A DNA stretch of 64,000 nt, from the NCBI GenBank assembly GCA_030549495.1, contig JAUIRK010000134.1, positions 124,001 through 188,000 on the forward strand, in the 5' to 3' direction. Position numbers and translations under genes: made by a program. The DNA is from Nectonema munidae (Eukaryota > Nematomorpha > Nectonematoida > Nectonematidae). The notes beneath the pieces were generated by a model. It had not been told where the DNA came from. It saw only the letters and a program-made list of their open reading frames with translations, and did not search any database. This document shows positions 35,401 to 47,319 of the stretch, in pieces. Each line of letters starts with the position of its first letter. The first letter of the stretch is position 1.

Positions 35401-38400
35401 TTAGTTTTTTTGGCTGAAAATTCAAAAACCTTTCGCTCCTCTTGTATGGAAAATAAATTTTTTTTTTAACAAATTTCAAACTTAAAACTCTAACATATAA
35501 TCGAAATTTGTAAAGAATTTTAAGTAAAATTTATTTTAAAAACATATAAAATATGAAGAAAAGTTGTCAGAAGGTGTTTTTTCCAACAAACTTCATGTTT
35601 AAGTATTCTATTTTTTTTTGAACTTTTGTGTAGCTCCTCCATCAATTTAACTGCTCTTTCGGTGCTTTGATTACTTCTTGCAATATCTATTCTAGACTTC
35701 TCACACTTCCAGTGTTTATTCAAACATTTTAATGCTGTGTTACACTTTATTTTTTGGATTCCTCCAAGCAATTTTTCATATATATAAGTGAATCATAATG
35801 TTGAGAGTGGAACCAGGCATCTGTCCAATTAATTGCTATATCTTCCGGTTTATTAAAACTAATTACTAATTCATTATATATACAACTCATTTAAAAGCTC
35901 ATGAACCAACTAACTTCAAATTTAACCTTTGGTCACTTTGAGAAGAAAAATTACCGTGAGTAAAATTGCCCAGGATTCATCACCATATGAGGTATGGAAT
36001 TTTAGTTATTTGAATTTGATAGATTTAACTTAAACTATGCCACAAATTTAAAAGTCATATGAAATCTCTTTATATATATAATTTATTACTTGGAGTGCTC
36101 TACTGAAAACTTGGACCTGTCATTTTTTTTTGTTTTTTTTTTTATTTTTTTTATCTGATGCAAAAATGATTTGGCATATATTTTAAGTGTATCATTTTTC
36201 TCAAAGACAGAATTGGAAAAAATTTTTATCACAATTTCCAAAAATAGTTTCATTCTTTTCCTATATTTGTACATAAATGACCATTTTATGAATATTAAAT
36301 TTGTTTTTAAATGATATTTTCTTGATTTGCCAGCATACAATCCTAATGCGCTCAACTTTGGTCTATTGTTATGCTTACCATATGGTGCATGGCCAATGAA
36401 AACACCTCATGTTATACCTTTACCCAATGTCAAATTTGAGATAGGGGGATGTGGGAATTTTTTAGGGTCTAGCCTCACCATTACACTCATCTAGCTACCC
36501 CTCTGCATGGAAGATATGCTGGCATTAATATTTCGTTTCTCTGATCGCGTATGAATTTTGCGTAATCTTTCAGCAACCAAAGAAACGGCTTTTACACACG
36601 CAGTAAACTCCGCTGGACTTTTTTACGCGATCAGCAGATTGTGTCGAAATGGCTTCCTCTCTTCTTGTGGCTGCTCAACTTCTCGTAGACCGAGGTAAGG
36701 AAAAAAATTTGTCCGGACTTCCAAACATTTCTCAATCACATTCCTTCTCTCCCCAGAAACTTGAAAAAGGCCTACAAATGGACGGGGTGTGGAGATAACA
36801 TGAAATACGGCTACAAATTCAGCAAAGAGTTCACTGATATTCGCGAAAAGGGACGCAAAAATTTGTTCAAGAAGAAAATCAAAACGAAGGCATTGATCAA
36901 TCTCCACAACAACGAAGTTGGCAGACGGGTAAGGATGTTGCATCTTTTAAAACATTTACTTAATGAAATCCTCTTTTCAACATGTTAATATGCAATTCAC
37001 AAACGTCTATCCAGAGATTTAGCTTCAAGTCGCCCTAACCCCCTCCCCCAAACTCTGAATGTAAATAGAATCCAATTAATGTAATTTAAATGCCTATACA
37101 AAATTCTAAACATTTTTGCAATGTACTCATCAGCCATTTGTGGGAATGGGGTATTGTTCCCAAATTCGAAGTAAATTACCATGTGGGTTCAATTTAACAA
37201 TTTTTTGAAATAAATTCCTAAAAATTAAATTTTCGAAGATATCTTCACCAGTAAAAAATAGAATCAAAAAATCTAGGGTTTCTATATGTAATCGATTTTT
37301 TACATTTATATTGATATATTTGATTATTATAAAATTAATGCAAAATATGTAGGCTTCCAAAACATTCAGAGCTTGGATATGGGAGATAACTTCCATTAAT
37401 TTATTTAATTGTTGTAAGTATTACGACAGGAAACTTTTATTACGCGGAAAATATTGGAACAAAATAATTTTTCGTTGACTTCCAACCAACATATGTTTCG
37501 AAATTTGCAAGACTTAAATAATGAATTTTTTGTTAACTTTTTTAAAAAAAACCTTATGTATGTCAAACTAGTATAACTTAAAATGACAAGCCTTCTTCAA
37601 GAATTGTAAGAACGTTAAAATTAAATGTTCGAAGGGTTATAAATGTCAAACTAATGTAACAAAAAGCACACAAGCGTCCCCCTTTATGAAAGTTTTCAAC
37701 GGTACTAGGACAAAATTTTGCAAAGGACAAAGTCACATGGGGTAAATTTATTTTTCATATGTTTATGATTTACTTTTTATTATTTCATTTTTCCATCTAA
37801 CTTTTCATATCACTTACACCATCTTCAAATTGAATATTTTTACCTAACTCAAATGGTTTACATTTTTCAATTATTAAAAATGATTCAAAGTGACCTTTCA
37901 AGTAAATATAAACCAGAAATTATCTATTTTTAAGTTGATTTGTGAACTCTTCAGCTTGTAAAAGCAATTCCAAAATTTTTAAATATACTTTCTCTTTGCT
38001 TCTTGACTTTTGTTTTTGTAAGACTATTTTTTTTGTAAAAATAGGATCCAGTTTCGTTAAATGCCCTCTGGTAAAATGTTTTGCTTTAATAGGATCATTC
38101 ATTTCACTGCAATATAATAAATCTTCTCAAAACTTTTCTGAATGTTGATTTAATAAAAAATTTTTTTAACTATTTACAATTACAAATAATTTTTTATTCA
38201 TTTTTTTAAAGTTCAAAAAAACAAAAAAAAATCAAAATCTAAATTTTATTAAACAAAAAAGTATTTTGAAAAAAAACTGCTTTCAAGCATTTGATTGAAA
38301 GATAGATTTTTAATTTTTCTTTCTACATATTAAAAATTGTGGAATACACGGCATTAGTTTTATTTTTTTCGGATAATAATTATTAAAGTTTCTGAACTTT

Positions 38401-41400
38401 TTTTCTTCGGTTAATGAATAAAAATAGTTTAGAGTGATCTAAATTACTTACAAAAATAAACTATTATTTAAATGGACTTTTATTGACGTCATAACTTGAC
38501 CTTCAACTTTACAAAATAATAAGAAAAAGTTATGTTTTAGAAAAAGTGGTAGGTATTAGAAATTTAAAGTTGACTTTTAACTGTCCTAGTAATAAGTAAC
38601 ACCATTGTTATAGTAGGCAGACTTCGATTTAACAAAAAATTAAAAAAATTATTCAAAGTTCTTTTTTTTTTTTTGAAAAATTGAAATCGTTATTTTGAAT
38701 GAATTGGCAAATAAAAATTTGGTTTTTTTTTCTTTTAACTAAATTTTAAATCCTAAAACTATCATAGAAAATAATGACTATATGAAGAAAAATGTAAAAT
38801 AATTGCTTTTTTCATTATTTATGTAAAAACTGAAGAACACTTCTTTTATTAGTTTCTTCACTAAGTTTTCTTGGTATCTAAGATTCTCAAAAAAGAATTG
38901 AGTAAATTTTAACACAAAAATTCACTAAGAGGACATTTCGAATCACAATATGCATATAAATCAAGTATACTTGTGTTAAACCCATAAAATAAGTTCTAAT
39001 TCCAAAAAATTGGATTAATTAAAGAAATATATTAATGAAATATTGAAGATTTCCACGATATGGTTAATTATTATCTTTAAAATAGGTAAAATTTAAAATT
39101 CTGAGGATAAACATATTTTTCCTTCATATTTTATTTTGATTCTTTTATTTCTTCAATTTTAAAAAAAAATTGTCTAACTTCAACATCCTCATTCTCTCTA
39201 CATCTCATTTTGTCATATATATAATATTTGCTTTGAAAAAGGTAGTTTATACTCCGAAACTAGTTTGCAACATCACCAATAAAGTGTCCACAATTCTTTT
39301 TTACATTTATTATAAACTTTTTTCACCTCAATGGGCACATCTGTCAGAAATATTGTTTTTAAAAAAAAGTTTGATCATTATTATAACACAAGATAAACAG
39401 GCTAAATGCAGAACACATGGGTTTCTGGATTCAATTGCCTTTTCCTTGTATACAAAAAAGCTAATCATAATGATAATTAACGTTCTCATTGAAATATTCT
39501 TCATTTTACGCATCTATGATTTTTCTATCTTCATTTTATAAAAATGTCCAAAAAGATTCTAAGCAAAGTTTAAATTGTATATTTATTTTAGTATTAATGT
39601 TAAGTTTATTGAAATAAGGTGAGCTTCTAAAGCAGCATATAAAATCTTTATTGTTCAAATGCTGCTTTACGATATCCTGGTGAAGATTTGACGTCAAAAG
39701 CATTTAAAATGGTGTTTCGTGTCTTGTAGTATTTATTCCACAAATTTCTGCATACATAATAAGGATTAAGTGAAATCCCATGAACCTCTCTTTACAAGAG
39801 TTATATGTGTTTAAGGCGGGGGGGGGGGGGAGAGATATTTTCCTGGTTTTTTCTCTTAACATGGAAGAAATGTAATCTCATTAGCATTCTTTTGTGCTGG
39901 CTGATCGTTATCACTCTGAAGGAAGGTGCTTACAAGTTGAACTAATAAGCACTCTTTACTCGCCTTTGAGTCAAAGTGAAGCGAGAATGAGGGAGAGAGT
40001 CTGTTATCGAGTGAAGGACATCTTCTCGTCCCGGTAAGCTTGGAACAGCTTGGCAATTAGCATAACGCCTTGCCGATAAGAATGGTCAGAGTGAGGACAC
40101 GATCATCTTAGATAAGCTTTTTCGAGACCCGGCTCGAACTAGCGCCGAACTAAGCCTGGCCTTCTTACGCAAACATGCATAATGAGATCTGATGAGCTGA
40201 GCATGTTCATTGTGTTGTTTTATCATTACTGCTGGCGCAAACTGGCCGTCCTCGTATTTCTTCATGGTTTCCATTGCACATGAAATCATTTGCACTTACA
40301 GATTTAAAGAGAGTTTGGAATCCTTTTCTGTCGGCGGTGAAGGGACATATCCTAAAACCGTCAACACAACGGAATTATGGAAATTTGAGCTCCTGTTTCC
40401 AAATTAGCGGAAAGGCAGAAACAGTTGTAAGCAATTTGTGGATTAATTAATAATTTGTTTCACTAATAGCTATTAGATCAAAGATTCAAAAAAAAAAAAT
40501 TCTTTTTTTCAAAAATTTTAAAATAAAAAAATAAAAAAAAATAAAATTGATTTAAAAAAATAAAGATTATGACATAATTTTATATTGTAATGTTTAGAAG
40601 ATTCTAGTTTGAGTCAAAAAACGAGCAAATTTAGGTTTCATAAATTTTGTGTTGTGTGCGTTTTTCTTCAAAATAGAATTCAGTTTTATTAGCTGTCAGA
40701 ACCAAAAAATATTTTAAAGTGGCAAACTTTTTAATTAAGTAGAAATAAAAAATTTGTAATAATTTAATTGCTAATTCGTTGTGAAAAATTTAATATAAAA
40801 ATAATTTTGAAATATCAAAAAAGAATTTAAATAAAAATGCAGACATGGGACAATTACACGACTTCGTGTAGTTATTAATAATTACATTTCACTTTTTATC
40901 CAAGATAATTAATTTGAAATTAATTACTTCTAATTACTTTTCAAAAAAACGTTCTTATAATTAAATCTTATAATTAAAATTTTAGTTCTTATACTTTAAG
41001 CAATAACATTATATCAACAGTGAACTAAAGGTTACAATAAGGGCCATTAATTTATTCCCAAGATTTCCTAAATTTTTAAACTGTTTTATTTTATACTTTA
41101 TAATAAATAAAATTTGCTTAATTTAAATTAGAACATTATTATTGACGACTTTTCCTACAAAATACTTGTAAAAAACGGGAAAATACATTTTTTAATCCAA
41201 ATTTGTTTAAGTGGTGAAAAAAGTATCAACGCGGGGATACATCACTAGTACTATTAAACTATTTTTAAACTAAAAACGCGGATTTATTTCAGCAAACTGC
41301 CTTCAAGTTTTATTCAATGAAAATATAAAGCAGCCATTGATAATGATAATGAATTATTATTAGATAGAATGGATTTGCTTAGTAATAAATGAAATAATAA

Positions 41401-44400
41401 AGAAATGAACTTTTATCGTAATTTTTTTTTATTGTATAAATAAATTAATTATATTTGCAAAAATAAGCAGGAAAAAAGTTTTTGGGACTACAATTTCGCA
41501 TTATTGAAGCCTATTGACAATGCATCTAAACAAAACTGAAAAAAAGCTTTAAAAAGTTGTTGTCAAAATGAAGGTCGGCTTGTGTAATAAATGCTTCGCT
41601 CTATGTTGAAGTAGCGAGGAATCACGAAACGAGAAATCGGAAAAATGGCAATTCAACAAAATCTGTACAATTCAGAGCGTTCTACAGTAAAAATTATAGG
41701 ACATGGCCATTTGGCTTCAAGACAATTCCTCCATCGGTCTCAAATTGATATTAAATTCGGTTCTTTTGTGTAATAAGGAGGAATCGTGTCTGGACCAAAA
41801 CTAGAAATCGTGATATTAGTTCTTTCCAACTTGCGTAAAGCATTTATCTGGCTTACTAGCGTCTCTCTTAATTTATGTGAGAATTTGGAGGATATCAAAG
41901 TGCTAGTAATGAAAATTTTATCACAAAAGGAAGCATAAATCTTGTGAATGCCTCTAAATCAGCCCTTTGAAGCCCAAAGTTCTTCAAAGCACGCTTTTCA
42001 TTAGCGAAGTAATTTATGATTTCCTATGAAGCAAATCCTACAAATTGGACTCAATGTCTTTGCCATTTTACACACAGATATACTGTGTCTGATGTCCACA
42101 ATTACTCTCTCTCTCTTCTGAAGCACTGCTTATCGCATCATCCAAGCGATCCATCAAAAGACTTCAAAGGAAGAGGGAGGTAAAGCAAACAAGAGCTTCT
42201 GTTTCACAAATTTAGTGTCGTGTCTCTCTTGCACCACTATACTGTCTTACAGCAGTAATCTATTTATGATTCATTCTCTATTTACTCAAAAGTAGAATGA
42301 ATAATGATATGTTCTCTTGTTTGCATTCGCTCAAAGGAAAGAGAAAGTCTTGGACAAAATATGAAAGTAACTAAAATATATACAGAAGTCTTGCGTGATT
42401 TGAAGGCCTCTTAAAATATTTCAAATCATTCAAATACCAAAAATTATTCATGGAATGAAAAGATCACACACATAATCCCCTCCCACACATTCAAAATATG
42501 TGACTTCATCTTCTTCCACGTGATTTTTTCCCGAATAAACTTTTCAAAATTTCGGAAACCTTGATTTTTACTATTTGGAATAAATAATACAAAAAAGTCT
42601 TTCATTAACCGAATATTAGCGTAAATATTTTCAAGACGTTCTGCAATTTGAACTATCTCAAATGAATTTAAAATAATGCTGTATTTTTTACAATTTTTTG
42701 TAATTATAAAAATGAAATGTATAAAAATTAATTGTTAAATCTAAATAACTCAAAACCTTGAAATACCGTATTTTTCACAATATTTATTGTTTAATAAAAT
42801 TTAGCTTTCGAAAAGTCTTGAAAATTTTTCTGTTTTTTTAACTTAACATCAATGAATAAAAGATTTTGTATATAGTTTAAAAAAAAATAAATACCACAAA
42901 TTATTATTTTTACTTTATTTTAAAAGAATCAAGATTTTGAGAAGATTTATCATCTTTCTCTGAAAAGTCAGATCATGTTAATTTTGGAATACCTTTTTTT
43001 AATTGACTAAATATTATTCCAAAAAACAGATGTGGTTATTTAGTTAGAATTGCATAAAGACCAAGTAGAATCGCAAAAAGACCAAATGGAATTGCAAAAG
43101 ACAAAATCGAAGTAAAAATGGTGTAATATATATATTTGGAATAACGTTGATAATAGAATTTCTTCTGGGATGTTTGTATAATTGAAAATCAAATGTGTAG
43201 ATATTTGTTTATTTGGGAAAAGTTCAATTTCCTTAAAAGTAAGAACTCCAAATACAAAAGCAGAATATTATTTCTTTTTTTAAAACATATCAATTATTAA
43301 GGTATTGGGATTTGTTGTTGGGAGGAGACGTTCTTGATTAACCCATTTACGACCAATGTTCCTATTTTGGAACATAAGTAATTTCATCTTCGTCTGCTTT
43401 TTTCTATGACTTTGAATATAAATCGTCTGCATTTTTTAGATATCGTCTACTTTGCTTGGTCTTAAATGGGTTAAATCAAACCACTGAATGAGAGAGACTA
43501 CAAAAATGATAAAAAAAATTTCAGAGAAACTTTCAAATGTCATAAAAGTATTGGGAAATATGATTTTTAAAAATTTTAAATAGAAAACAATTCAAAAAAT
43601 GGGCATCGTCAAAAATGTTGGAAAAATGGCAAAGGTCTCACTACTAAACCGTCTGCCGACTAATTTGACTTTGTATATAGGATCTTCACTTTTGAGAATA
43701 TTCCTAGAATTTCCATTCTCATGTTCGACTATCAGATGGGTGGAGAGATTTTTAAAAGTAAAGTAGGTAGGTTTAAAGCAAATTTATTGAAAGCGCAATT
43801 TCTAAGGCTTCGTGTGTCTTCGCATCTCTCACAGGTCATTTTTAAGCTGATTAGGGGGGAGGGAGGGATCTAGAAGGATTTGCGCTACTAAACGCTTTCT
43901 GTTTTCATGAAGGGTTTGTTGTTCGCGTCTAATTTAGCGTTTACCCGAGTTCCTCGTGGTGAGTATTACATAAACATTTGTGAACGTGGTTTGGCAAGGC
44001 GTTCATGGATTAGCTTGATATCATCAGTGCTATTATATATAGTGTTTGATCTTTGTGTGTGTGTGCTATCAACACATTCCTTCTGGGTAGGTGTGTCTTC
44101 GCGATCGTCGTGCACTCTTGTTCGACAATACCGCGCTGACCCCATTTTTAATGCTCATATCAATAGTATTAACATTACATATTTTATATTAAACAAAAAG
44201 AAGACGAAGAAGGTTATAGTTCAAACCTATGGAAATTGCTTCTAAAATTTATAACTTCAAATAATGAGATATTTCAGTCTTCATAAGACGAAATATCACA
44301 AGTGTAGTTGAGATGACTCCAATGGAAGTTGAATCTATTTTTAAATGAAATTTGTGGACATTTCTCGGTGTAATTCCTTAAAACTTTAGCTAGACTTTCA

Positions 44401-47319
44401 TTATGACACTTTGAGAAAAACTTATTTCACTAAATCTTCAATAGTATTTAGGCCTAAAAATAAATTCGTTATAGTCATCGTTACTTAGAATAAAAAAAAC
44501 GTGACATTATCTTTATCGTAGATTAAAAAAAATTTTTTTTTATTGATTTTCTTTATCGATAAAAAATTCGTTAAGTTTTCTAAATTTTTTTGAAAGAAGT
44601 GTATCACTGTTTTCAGAAAAATATCCAAAAAATTGAGTAAAAAGTAAATGGATGTATCGATTAATCTGAATTGACATCGCTAAAATCGGCTAAATTTGGA
44701 GAATCCCAACCGTTATCAGCAAAAAATAAAAAATAGTGATTATATTTTACAGATTCCAACCCTCGCATGGCTGCATAGGACCTGAGCGGCAATGGACTAT
44801 TTTGATTTAAAAGTTTTAACGAAAATAAAGCAGATATTGAAAAATTACTGCCATTTAAATGTCAAAATAGTTATTTGAAACAACATTATAGCAAAAAAAG
44901 TTTGAATTATAGAGGCGTATCAATTTGACTTACAGAAAATAAAAATTAACGGCATCTATGTAATTTTTTCATTTTTCATTTTTTCAATTTTGACCTGTTT
45001 TAAAAATTCATAAAACCAAATATAAAAGTAAAAAAGTGCTTTGATAAAACTTGGTCACTTTGAAAGTGTTGAATGTTATTTTTTATTTGAAAATTACACA
45101 AAATTTTCTAATTTATGTTTTAAAAACAGAAATTGAGTGAAAGCAGTAAGAAAAAGAAATCAAAAACTTCATTTTTGTTAAGAAATCAAAAAGATTCAAA
45201 ACTGGTATTTTTATAAAAAAAAATAATAATTTAAAGTTTTTTTCTTCCTTTTTTTTATCCTTGGCTAATACAAATGAGTTCACTTTAGTTCAAACAATGG
45301 ATCCTGATAAAATTAAAAAAGTAAACCTGCTATATTTTTTGATATGAATAGTTATTAAACTTAGAAAATCATAAGAATAATTGAAAATCAATCGCATCAA
45401 TAACAAATAAAAATATCAGAATATAGGGGGCTCTCCAAAATATTTTAGAAACAAAAAGTTTGTTCATATACTTGAAAATCATTTGATCAGCCTGCTATCA
45501 CTTTCTCTCTTAAAAAGAAATTTTAGATTATTATTATTATTATTACTTGTTTCCAATATATTTAAAAGTTAATGACTCAATTTTTTATAACTAATCACCT
45601 AAATAAAAAAGCAAGTAATTAATTTAAAAAAACTAAAAAAAAAAAAAAAAACTGTTATTCCTAAGATTCCTTGCTTCCTGATGCGTTTCTACCGCCAAGT
45701 AATGGAAAATATCATTTTAAGCTGCTAACTCTCAAGTACGCACGTGTAAGAACACATATGATACATTGATGTGTTTGAAGCAAAAGCACGTATCCTTCTT
45801 TATACTTACGATGAGTATTGAATTTTCATTTAAGATGGTGTATCACACATCCAAGGTCAAGTGCAAATGTCATGGGGTCTCTGGTTCATGTACGACCAAA
45901 AGCTGTTGGCTCCAACTCGCTAATTTTCACGACATCGGAAAGCTTCTGAAGAATAATTACAATTCCGCTAAAAGGGTGCGCTTAAACTTCAACAGTAAGT
46001 CTCAAAGTATTTCAATCAACTCATTACACCCATATGTTTCGTTTAGCGAGCATTTCCTATAGAACATTTTACCCCAATAATATGGAAGCTTATAACTGTT
46101 TTAACTAACTATCTATAAAATAAGGTTTTCACAATTTTTGTGAAAAGTTTTCGCCGCAAAATATCACAAACTGAAAAATGTTTTTGTCTAATTCAATGTC
46201 ACCATAAGTGCCACCCCTATTCTCGATTTCGTGATAAAATTTTTACTTCAAATGGTGATTTCAAAAATATGTAAAAAAAAAGAAGTTATTTGAATTAATT
46301 TTTTATTTTTCCAACAAAATAATTATAAAATTTTCAATTCAAAGCTCTTTTTGGATTACAATTCAGAGTAACAAGATTTGAATATGTCAAATTTCTATAC
46401 TTTTTCGCATTATTTAGATTATTTTCTATACTTTTTAACATACGATTTCCATTTTTGTGAATGCAAATTAAAAAAATTGATATTTTGCTCTAAAAGCGAA
46501 TATTTAAAACAAATGTAATAATATAAAAAATGTACAATTTTTGCAACTTTTTAAAATATTAAAATAATTTCTTTATATAGCAAATAAAAAATTTCTCCTC
46601 CTTCAATAAATTCAGCAAAGTGCACTTCTAGCTGATTCCATAGTTTCATCTTTTCTCTAAGCGGAAACTTTTTAAAAACTTTTTACAAAAAAGTTTTTTT
46701 TTAATTTTAACTCTTTTTTTTGAAATTTTTTTTAAGAAATCTCTATTTCTTGCTAGAAGATGACATTATTGTGTTTATTATCTTAAATATACTTTCCATA
46801 ACTGAAGTTCAAATTTGATTGTTAACTATCACATGTGAATTCATCATATTCGATATAGTGAATATAAATGTTTCCCAACACAAATTCATGATAAAAATAA
46901 CGATTTGAAGTTTCATAAATCATATTTTTAATCATTCAATTTCTCATATATATAAAATCGATACTAAAATTCAGTGATATCAATTTCATTTGTTTACCTT
47001 AGAAAAATTGGAAGTGATTGGAAGAGCGAATAGAAGCAAGAAAGACAGTAGTCCGTTGACCTTAGTCTTCTCCAAAAGATCTCCAGATTACTGCGTGATT
47101 ACTTCCAAATTTAAGGATGTTATCACGGGTACTGCCGGCAGAAAGTGTTCAAATGATACGATCGCGGAAAACAGCTGTGATTCCATGTGTTGTAGCGGAA
47201 AATACACGTCAACGACTTTTGTGGAAGAAGAAAGATGTAATTGTGTCTTTGTTTGGTGCTGCAATGTCGTTTGTGACCAATGCAAAAAGACTGTCATACA
47301 AAACATCTGTCTGAAATAG
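32390..47319 (+). CDS. Wnt5: Wnt5 secreted signalling protein (complete, 6 exons)
   Basis: Coding exons are 32390-32460, 35052-35305, 36574-36694, 36757-36928, 45835-45994 and 47003-47319. They total 1,095 nt, 364 aa, with all phases matching. Residues 1-20 are a signal peptide ([20 protein letters not shown]), followed by SSWW as in vertebrate WNT5A. Landmarks: the Wnt5-type [20 protein letters not shown], glycosylation site Asn92 in WNCSS, RPRNL in place of RPKDL, the NLHNNE block, the acylated hairpin [10 protein letters not shown] and SPDYC. There are 24 cysteines, the usual number. Known role: a lipid-modified ligand acting through Frizzled/Ror/Ryk, mostly non-canonical. Odd: the near-invariant CCGRGY is CCSGKY here. 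The subfamily call rests on the LCxLYxDHM and RPxxL motifs; Wnt16 is the nearest alternative. Confidence 0.95.
33074..33235 (+). repeat. tRNA-derived SINE in Wnt5 intron 1
   Basis: Head gggcgtgagtaaggttgg, B box GGGTTCGATCC (33,123-33,133), body catcaagcctac, tail gatgaaaacacccccacgg then tacctttacctttataata with an A-rich end. This is the fullest copy of the family in the window. Confidence 0.75.
35052..35305 (+). CDS. Wnt5: Wnt5 exon 2
   Basis: The acceptor tttctttttag gives [16 protein letters not shown], then [37 protein letters not shown] and KWNCSS. It ends one base into a codon at gtaag. A second AG four bases downstream would break the phase with exon 1. Confidence 0.93.
35520..35771 (-). 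other. Possible transposase-derived fragment in Wnt5 intron 2
   Basis: A minus-strand ORF of 83 codons includes [20 protein letters not shown], which resembles the QxVERxVKxxxEAS block near the end of the HWDGK/CFDTT repeat family seen at 18-19 kb. The similarity is short, so the call is weak. If it is not that, it is a chance ORF. Confidence 0.25.
36385..36430 (+). repeat. SINE tail fragment in Wnt5 intron 2
   Basis: ccaatgaaaacacctcatg followed by ttatacctttaccc resembles the tail of the SINE at 33,074. No head or B box is present. Confidence 0.4.
36574..36694 (+). CDS. Wnt5: Wnt5 exon 3
   Basis: The acceptor cgtaatctttcag gives [20 protein letters not shown] then [20 protein letters not shown]. 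It ends two bases into an Arg codon before gtaagg. It corresponds to the RETAFTYAVSAAG region of WNT5A. Confidence 0.94.
36757..36928 (+). CDS. Wnt5: Wnt5 exon 4
   Basis: A 62-bp intron (acceptor tctccccag) precedes it. It encodes [35 protein letters not shown] and [11 protein letters not shown] before gtaagg. The insert [11 protein letters not shown] is unusually lysine-rich for this loop. Confidence 0.95.
39840..40440. promoter_or_regulatory. Balanced-composition island in Wnt5 intron 4 (candidate enhancer)
   Basis: About 600 bp with far more G and C than the flanks, directly after a G run. Two short minus-strand ORFs (39,856-40,056 and 40,086-40,295) have no recognisable domain. I infer an unrecognised exon of another transcript or a regulatory block. 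Confidence 0.3.
41930..42390. promoter_or_regulatory. Balanced-composition island in Wnt5 intron 4 (candidate enhancer)
   Basis: Several CTTCAAAG, CTCAAAGG and TTCAAAGC words occur here, close to the TCF/LEF-type TCAAAG core, in non-coding DNA of mixed composition. Feedback control of a Wnt gene would be plausible but is inference. Confidence 0.25.
43338..43474. mobile_element. piggyBac-type MITE, copy 1
   Basis: TTAA at 43,338-43,341 and 43,471-43,474 flank a 129-bp body. The ends CCCATTTACGACCA and TGGTCTTAAATGGG are inverted repeats with one mismatch. A second copy of near-identical length at 59,964 shares the inner words TCGTCTGCATTT and AGATATCGTCT. TTAA duplication is typical of piggyBac. 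Confidence 0.82.
43830..44170. promoter_or_regulatory. Balanced-composition island in Wnt5 intron 4
   Basis: A block with CpG-containing words (ttcgcgtctaa, cttcgcgatcgtcgtgcac) in a CpG-poor surround. It spans the start of a 112-codon plus-strand ORF (43,907-44,245) with no known domain, and a donor-like gtgagtatt at about 43,961. It could be an unannotated exon or a regulatory block. Confidence 0.25.
45835..45994 (+). CDS. Wnt5: Wnt5 exon 5 (acylated hairpin)
   Basis: The acceptor tttcatttaag gives [20 protein letters not shown] then [20 protein letters not shown] and RVRLNFN, ending one base into a codon before gtaagt. CHGVSGSC carries the serine that Porcupine acylates in Wnts. Confidence 0.95.
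47003..47319 (+). CDS. Wnt5: Wnt5 exon 6 (C-terminal cysteine-rich domain)
   Basis: The acceptor gtttaccttag gives [20 protein letters not shown], then [44 protein letters not shown] and the end ICLK, followed by TAG. All the C-terminal cysteines are present. The segment [11 protein letters not shown] diverges from CCGRGY. Confidence 0.95.

Larger units (their letters stand above)
36929..45834 (+). other. Wnt5 intron 4 (8.9 kb)
   Basis: Phase-0 GT/AG intron. Most of it is AT-rich filler, but three islands of balanced composition stand out (about 39,840-40,440, 41,930-42,390 and 43,830-44,170). A piggyBac-type MITE lies at 43,342-43,470 and a G run near 39,819. The ORFs inside (for example 43,907-44,245) show no domain. 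Confidence 0.75.

Noticed and set aside
39170-39541. 123-codon ORF in Wnt5 intron 4
   Set aside because: Isoleucine/leucine/phenylalanine-rich chance ORF in AT-rich DNA without homology that I recognise.
43907-44245. 112-codon ORF in Wnt5 intron 4, considered as an alternative Wnt5 first exon
   Set aside because: Its donor-like site (gtgagt) leaves phase 1, which does not match the phase-0 start of exon 5.
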